DNA of 10,458 nt, taken from NCBI GenBank assembly GCA_038258415.1, contig JBBSPY010000107.1, positions 1-10,458 of the forward strand. The letters run 5' to 3'. The position numbers were made by a program, and so were the translations under genes. This DNA is from Schlegelella_A sp038258415 (lineage in GTDB: Bacteria > Pseudomonadota > Gammaproteobacteria > Burkholderiales > Burkholderiaceae_C). The notes under the pieces were generated by a model. That model saw only the letters and a list, made by a program, of their open reading frames with translations, did no database searches and was not told where the DNA came from. Shown here one piece after another: positions 7,701 through 10,458 of this stretch (within the stretch, counting starts at the first letter, position 1; the number at the start of each line of letters is the position of its first letter).

Positions 7701-8570
7701 GGCACCCGCGGCGCAACTCCGCAGGAGCTGGTCGCGGCGCTTGTGCGAGCCGCGGAGGATGCGGTCGCCGTTGCCGGCGGCGGCGATGCGCTTCGCGAGC
7801 GACAGGGCCTGACGGCGGTTCTCTGCGACGCCGGTGCAGACCTCTACCGTGGCCGATTCGCCCGCGGCGATGTCCACCGCGACGCGCATCGCGGCCACGG
7901 CATCGAGAACCGGACCGACCCGCCCCGACAGGTCACCGCCGCCGTCGAGCGCGACCGGGTTGGCCACGCCTCGGCCGCGGCCGAGGAAGCGGTTGCGATC
8001 GGTCTCGCACGACGGCGTCGCGCCGGCGCCTTCGACCTGGACGAGGTGCACCAGCCAGACCGGCTCGTCCTTCGGCTTGGCGGGTCGCCGCCGCGCGACG
8101 ATGGCGCCCGTCGCATCGTCGACCTCCGTCTCGATGAACAACTTGCTGAAGGCCGGGTGCGACGAATCGGTGGCAGGCGGCGCGAGCACGATCTCGAGGT
8201 AGCTCGTCACGCCGAGCGTTCGCTTCGCGGCGGCGTGGTTGGTGATCGTGAGGCGGCGCAACTCGACGTTGGCCGAACCGTCGACGGCGATCTCGAGCCG
8301 GGTGTGCAGCCCGTCGTGCTGCTGCTCGAAGCGCGCATTCGGCCCGTTGAAGTCCGCGACTGCACGGTCCGAGCCTGCCGCCGGCCTTGGCGATGCGGTC
8401 GGCGACCACGAGGCGCCTGAGCGTTCGTCGCGGAGGTAGAGGTAGACGCCGCCCGCGGCGCACACCGCGTCTTCCCGCCAGCGGCTCACCGCGAGGTCGT
8501 TCCATCGACTCGTGCCGTCGCCGTCGTGATCGACCGCGACGTGGTAGCGGCCGTTGGACAGTAGCTTCAC
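4716..8570 (-). CDS. GH94-family protein like the C-terminal half of cyclic beta-1,2-glucan synthase (putative beta-glucan phosphorylase)
   Basis: A 1284-residue protein with two beta-sandwich carbohydrate-binding domains and a C-terminal (alpha/alpha)6 catalytic domain. Sandwich 1 (about 1-265) opens LLSNGRYHV, SRWNDLAVSRWRED; a linker (290-480) holds NRRGQSGLWGFGISGD (320-335), a hallmark of cyclic beta-1,2-glucan synthases; sandwich 2 (about 484-770) has PWTNVLANPGFG and ENAHEFRLTPWWND. The catalytic part (about 795-1245) has GYYQSSGAYGFRDQLQD (824-840), HWWHPP (871-876), GGDWNDGMN (965-973) with the family's general-acid Asp, ENGGQYTH (1119-1126) and phosphate-loop-like TGSAGW (1193-1198). 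Full synthases are about 2800 residues with GT84 and transglycosylase domains in front; neither is present. It is therefore probably a phosphorolytic enzyme such as a 1,2-beta-oligoglucan phosphorylase, not a synthase; substrate unproven. No signal peptide. Start is GTG 8570; an in-frame TGA lies 6 nt upstream and no good Shine-Dalgarno is seen. It precedes gnd by 73 nt on the same strand. Confidence 0.88.
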   Translation of the reverse strand: MKLLSNGRYHVAVDHDGDGTSRWNDLAVSRWREDAVCAAGGVYLYLRDERSGASWSPTASPRPAAGSDRAVADFNGPNARFEQQHDGLHTRLEIAVDGSANVELRRLTITNHAAAKRTLGVTSYLEIVLAPPATDSSHPAFSKLFIETEVDDATGAIVARRRPAKPKDEPVWLVHLVQVEGAGATPSCETDRNRFLGRGRGVANPVALDGGGDLSGRVGPVLDAVAAMRVAVDIAAGESATVEVCTGVAENRRQALSLAKRIAAAGNGDRILRGSHKRRDQLLRSCAAGADDAACFDRLAGALLVACADVRGTAKSIAGNRRGQSGLWGFGISGDSPIVVVRIADIDGLTTVRRMASAHAWWKAHGIASEVMVVVQSDDGNAGALLQQARRALTRGPGGQAVFEKRDGLYRRDASTLEEVDRLLLEAAARLVIDVGDDLDAVADRIGARRALLAPATAPGRDKAAPKPEQHCDATDPETLVDWNGHGGFSPEGDAYVIQSSAGRMTPLPWTNVLANPGFGSIVSESGSATTWRENAHEFRLTPWWNDPVADPNTEAIYVRDEDSQRVWSPTLLPTRSPGLFEARHEFGASVFLHRSDGIESTLRVFVDATEPLKVSWLTLRNDSSRARRLSVTGYVEWLLGDERSKTLLHVVTDVDGSTGAVLASNAYNTDFAGRTAFLAVDIDSSPGADAASRSVCGDRGDFIGGGRTVADPAAMREVALSGRVGAALDPCAAIRVGLDLEAGAEVHVLLRLGAGESGDHARALAACLRRADDVRAALDAVQAQWRSRLGVVRVRTPNRRVDTLANGWLLYQTLASRFWGRSGYYQSSGAYGFRDQLQDALAFAHAQPGLLRAHLLLCASRQFVEGDVQHWWHPPVGKGVRTRCSDDYLWLPFAASRYVEATGDLSVLDEKVSFLEARPLKDGEDSSYEKPELAEESASFYEHCVRAIGNGMRFGEHGLPLMRGGDWNDGMNLVGAEGRGESVWLAFFLVAVLRRFEPVARARGDADFAERCEYAAEALSERIDASAWDGDWYRRAWFDDGSPLGTAANDECRIDGIAQSWSAISGGGRRERSVHAMASLHRHLAHADTRLVQLLDPPFDTSKPSPGYIEGYVPGVRENGGQYTHAAVWAAMAFAALGDAGRAWELFSYIEPTNHGDSADRIADFRVEPYVVAGDVYAFAPHAGRGGWTWYTGSAGWMLQLVTESLLGFCRRGNVLQMKPLLPADWPGFDLTYRYGASRYEIACRRAAPGESTGTTVDGQPSADGSIELHDDGRIHAVIVTLP

Positions 8571-8687
8571 GAACCATCACGCTAGGACGGCACCTGGCTT
8601 GTCGATAGCGGCCGAGCGGGGGCGGTGGCGTAGGAGCAGTCCGACCCCTCGAAGCGATTCGGTCGGGCGACGTAGGATGCCTCTCCG
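8571..8687. promoter_or_regulatory. Divergent intergenic region between the GH94 gene and pgl
   Basis: 117 nt that must carry the promoters of both divergent genes unless they are read from outside. On the minus strand a TCGACA (8605-8600; close to the -35 consensus) is followed after 15 nt by TAGCGT, a poor -10 with short spacing. On the plus strand TAGGAT (8673-8678) resembles a -10, but no -35 is evident and it would leave pgl almost leaderless; its AGGA could instead serve as a Shine-Dalgarno 10 nt before the ATG. No assignment here is firm. A stem-loop or dyad (8639-8668) lies inside and is listed separately. Confidence 0.5.
8639..8668. repeat. Inverted repeat / possible GNRA-capped stem-loop upstream of pgl
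   Basis: CCGACC (8641-8646) pairs with GGTCGG (8661-8666), extendable outward by a G-T wobble and a G-C pair to 8639/8668. Inside, GAA (8651-8653) and TTC (8658-8660) close a GCGA tetraloop of the GNRA type, leaving a 4-nt bulge CCTC on the 5' side. It ends 19 nt before the pgl ATG. It could be an operator shared by the divergent promoters or, if transcribed, a leader hairpin. In sequence this GC-rich, a dyad this short can arise by chance. Confidence 0.4.
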
Positions 8688-9404
8688 ATGCCCGACTCCG
8701 TTCCGCCTCTCGACGACATGTCGACTCGCTGGCATCCGCACGGCGACCTCGGCGCGATCCAGGCGGAAGCGATGCGGATGACGCTGGTCGCTGCCGAAGC
8801 CGCGATCGCGGCGCGCGGATGCTTCGTTGTCGCACTGGCCGGAGGCGACACGCCACGCGGCCTCTACGAGCGGCTGCGCGGCGCCGAGACCGACTGGACG
8901 GCCTGGCACGTGTGGTTCGGCGACGAGCGTTGCCTGCCTGCCGACGACGCGTCGCGCAACTCGCGCATGGCGTGCCGTGCCTGGCTCGATCACGTGTCCA
9001 TCCCCTCAAGCCAGGTGCACGCCATTCCCGGCGAGCTCGGTGCGGCCGTGGCAGCCGCGCGCTACACCGAGACGCTCGCCGAGGTCGGCACCTTCGATCT
9101 CGTGCTGCTCGGCCTCGGCGAGGACGGCCACACCGCGAGCCTCTTCCCCGGTCGGCGCGCAGGCGTCGGCGACCAGGACCCGGCTGCGGTCGCCGTGTTC
9201 GACGCACCCAAGCCGCCGCCGGAGCGGGTCTCGCTCAGCGCGGCCCGCCTCGGCGACACGCGGAGGGCACTGTTCCTCGTCGCCGGCGACAGCAAGCGCG
9301 AGGCGGTGCGGCGTTGGCGGGCCGGCGACGCCATCCCGGCGCGCGCGGTGCAACCTCGCGGTGGCGTCGACGTGCTCGTCGAGGCTTCGCTGCTGCGCGG
9401 CTGA
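8688..9404 (+). CDS. pgl: 6-phosphogluconolactonase (glucosamine-6-phosphate isomerase-like fold)
   Basis: Hydrolyses 6-phosphoglucono-1,5-lactone to 6-phosphogluconate, the step between Zwf and Gnd; cytoplasmic. The 238-residue length fits the DevB/Pgl family. Key segments: VVALAGGDTPRGLYERL (47-63; sugar-phosphate binding loop), WHVWFGDERCLPADDASRNSRMA (73-95; the characteristic GDER and N-S pattern), and DLVLLGLGEDGHTASLFPG (137-155) with the GxGxDGHTASLFP active-site motif. Start ATG 8688 is taken, with AGGA 10 nt upstream; ATG 8718 (residue 11) is possible, and the first ten residues look unconserved, but it has no ribosome site. It is transcribed away from the other pentose phosphate genes, unlike the common zwf-pgl operon, and shares a 117-nt intergenic region with the GH94 gene. 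Confidence 0.95.
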   Translation: MPDSVPPLDDMSTRWHPHGDLGAIQAEAMRMTLVAAEAAIAARGCFVVALAGGDTPRGLYERLRGAETDWTAWHVWFGDERCLPADDASRNSRMACRAWLDHVSIPSSQVHAIPGELGAAVAAARYTETLAEVGTFDLVLLGLGEDGHTASLFPGRRAGVGDQDPAAVAVFDAPKPPPERVSLSAARLGDTRRALFLVAGDSKREAVRRWRAGDAIPARAVQPRGGVDVLVEASLLRG

Positions 9405-9406
9405 GC

Positions 9407-9450
9407 CCGCCGCGGCCCGGCCGGAGGCGGTCTGCGCCCGGTGAGCGGGC
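9407..9450 (+). other. GC-rich inverted repeats just after pgl (weak terminator candidates)
   Basis: Two short perfect stems follow the pgl stop: CCGCC (9407-9411) with GGCGG (9426-9430), and GCCCG (9436-9440) with CGGGC (9446-9450) closing a 5-nt loop. Neither is followed by a T-tract, so an intrinsic terminator is not supported; they may only slow or protect the 3' end, or be chance pairings in GC-rich DNA. Confidence 0.3.
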
Positions 9451-9470
9451 CGTCATCCTGGACATGCGGG

Positions 9471-9488
9471 CCGTCACGAAGCTGTCAT
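9471..9488 (+). promoter_or_regulatory. Candidate Pho box (PhoB binding site) of pstS
   Basis: Two direct half-sites CCGTCAC (9471-9477) and CTGTCAT (9482-9488) are separated by 4 nt (GAAG), the exact 7-4-7 layout of the PhoB consensus CTGTCAT-N4-CTGTCAT. The second half-site is a perfect match and the first matches at five of seven positions. A further CCGTCAT occurs upstream at 9450-9456, 1 nt out of the 11-nt phase. Placement before pstS is what is known for Pho regulons, so pstS is probably induced by phosphate starvation. Confidence 0.75.
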
Positions 9489-9498
9489 GGCGGAGCCA

Positions 9499-9504
9499 TA
9501 GAGT
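9499..9504 (+). promoter_or_regulatory. Putative -10 element of the pstS promoter
   Basis: TAGAGT matches the sigma-70 -10 consensus at four of six positions and starts 10 nt after the Pho box, the geometry of PhoB-activated promoters in which the Pho box replaces the -35. No better -10 lies between here and the start codon. Confidence 0.5.
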
Positions 9505-9527
9505 GCGGCCCGAACCGAGTCCAAACC

Positions 9528-9532
9528 AGGAG
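9528..9532 (+). promoter_or_regulatory. Shine-Dalgarno (AGGAG) setting the GTG start of pstS
   Basis: AGGAG lies 8 nt before the GTG at 9541. No nearby in-frame ATG would leave an intact signal peptide, so this site decides for the GTG. Confidence 0.75.
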
Positions 9533-9540
9533 CCTGCATC

Positions 9541-10458
9541 GTGAACACCCTCTTTTCGCCGCGCCTCGCGGCCACCGTCGTCCTTGCCGCAACCGCGTTC
9601 GCGTCGCATGCCCAAGACATCACCGGCGCCGGCGCGTCATTTCCCGCGCCCGTCTACGCCAAGTGGGCCGCCGCCTACAACAAGGCGACCGGCGTTCGCA
9701 TCAACTACCAGTCGGTCGGCTCGGGAGCCGGCATCAAGCAGATCAAGGCCAAGACCGTCGACTTCGGCGCCACCGACGCGCCGCTGAAGGACGACGAGCT
9801 CCAGTCCGCCGGGCTGATCCAGTTCCCGATGGTGATCGGCGGCGTCGTTCCCGTGGTCAACATCGCCGGCGTCGCGCCGGGCAAGCTGCGGCTGACCGGT
9901 CAGGTGCTGGGCGACATCTACCTCGGCAAGATCACGAAGTGGAACGACGCCGCAGTCACGTCGCTCAATCCCGGCGTGATGCTGCCTGACGCGGCGATCG
10001 CGGTCGTCCGCCGCGCCGACGGATCGGGTACGAGCTTCAACTTCACCAACTACCTTTCGAAGGTCAACGCCGAATGGAAGTCCAGGGTCGGTGAAGGCAC
10101 CGCCGTGAACTGGCCGACCGGCGCCGGCGGCAAGGGCAACGAGGGCGTGTCGGCCTTCGTGCAGCGTCTGCCGAACTCGATCGGCTATGTCGAGTACGCG
10201 TACGCCAAGCAGAACAAGATGTCGTACACCCAGCTCCAGAACGCCGCCGGCACATTTGTCTCACCGGACGACACGACCTTCAAGGCCGCCGCCGCGAATG
10301 CCGACTGGAACCAATCCTTCTATCAGGTGCTCACCGGTCAGCCCGGCAAGGATTCTTGGCCGATCACCGCCGCGACCTTCATCCTGATGCACAAGGTGCA
10401 GGACAAGCCGGCAGCCGGCGCCGCCTCGATCAAGTTCTTCGACTGGGCCTACGGCAAG
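9541..10458 (+). CDS. pstS: Periplasmic phosphate-binding protein PstS (3' end outside the window)
   Basis: Binds inorganic phosphate in the periplasm and delivers it to the PstCAB ABC transporter; in E. coli it also belongs to the phosphate-sensing complex with PhoU/PhoR. 306 codons are present with no stop. Residues 1-24 form a Sec signal peptide (hydrophobic VVLAATAFA core, cleavage probably after SHA, residue 24). Mature sequence follows the E. coli type: TGAGASFPAPVYAKW (28-42), the phosphate-site segments VGSGAGIKQ (59-67), DFGATDAPL (74-82) and RRADGSGTSF (157-166), then GYVEYAYAKQNK, WPITAATFIL, and FFDWAYGK at the edge. By comparison with E. coli about 40 residues are missing. GTG 9541 is the start, with AGGAG 8 nt upstream; the Pho box and -10 candidate lie 37-70 nt before it. 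pstCAB probably follow, beyond the window. Confidence 0.96.
   Translation, partial: MNTLFSPRLAATVVLAATAFASHAQDITGAGASFPAPVYAKWAAAYNKATGVRINYQSVGSGAGIKQIKAKTVDFGATDAPLKDDELQSAGLIQFPMVIGGVVPVVNIAGVAPGKLRLTGQVLGDIYLGKITKWNDAAVTSLNPGVMLPDAAIAVVRRADGSGTSFNFTNYLSKVNAEWKSRVGEGTAVNWPTGAGGKGNEGVSAFVQRLPNSIGYVEYAYAKQNKMSYTQLQNAAGTFVSPDDTTFKAAAANADWNQSFYQVLTGQPGKDSWPITAATFILMHKVQDKPAAGAASIKFFDWAYGK

Noticed and set aside
5022..8420. An 1132-codon open frame on the plus strand, antisense to the GH94 gene, and a 562-codon minus-strand frame at 5356-7044
   Set aside because: Both are shadows of a high-GC gene with strong third-position GC bias. Their translations are Arg/Ala/Val-rich with no recognisable domain, while the GH94 frame has continuous family motifs.

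Overview
The window is a high-GC bacterial chromosomal segment dominated by central sugar-phosphate metabolism. The PstS-like protein at the right edge closely follows the E. coli type and starts with a Sec signal peptide. Together with the high GC and the frequent GTG starts, this points to a Proteobacterium, perhaps beta or gamma. That assignment is inference and I cannot name a genus.

Left and centre (1-8570, minus strand): six genes read right to left. They are a large GH94-type protein resembling the C-terminal half of cyclic beta-1,2-glucan synthase (8570 to 4716), a short-form and probably NAD-linked 6-phosphogluconate dehydrogenase gnd (4642 to 3617), glucose-6-phosphate dehydrogenase zwf (3620 to 2145), a HAD-superfamily hydrolase (2148 to 1447), transaldolase tal (1450 to 344), and glucose-6-phosphate isomerase pgi, cut by the window edge (347 to <1). 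The four junctions from gnd to pgi are all 4-nt start/stop overlaps (ATGA, GTGA, ATGA, GTGA), so these five genes are almost certainly one translationally coupled operon. A 73-nt spacer separates the GH94 gene from gnd. It holds a striking 31-bp interrupted inverted repeat whose core is a perfect 16-bp palindrome.

Right (8571-10458): a 117-nt divergent intergenic region separates the GH94 gene from 6-phosphogluconolactonase pgl on the plus strand. A 136-nt gap then leads to pstS, the periplasmic phosphate-binding protein, truncated by the right edge. Upstream of pstS is a good candidate Pho box (two 7-nt half-sites spaced 11 nt apart) followed by a -10-like element at the distance expected of a PhoB-activated promoter.

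How the genes fit together: Zwf, Pgl and Gnd are the whole oxidative pentose phosphate branch (glucose 6-phosphate to ribulose 5-phosphate). Tal and Pgi return carbon to glucose 6-phosphate, which would permit a cyclic pathway if transketolase and the pentose-phosphate isomerase/epimerase are encoded elsewhere. If the GH94 protein is a phosphorolytic beta-glucan enzyme it would release glucose 1-phosphate, one phosphoglucomutase step from this pathway. The HAD enzyme may be a metabolite-repair or sugar-phosphate phosphatase. The last two ideas are inference. I saw no tRNA or rRNA genes, CRISPR arrays, insertion sequences or prophage genes.
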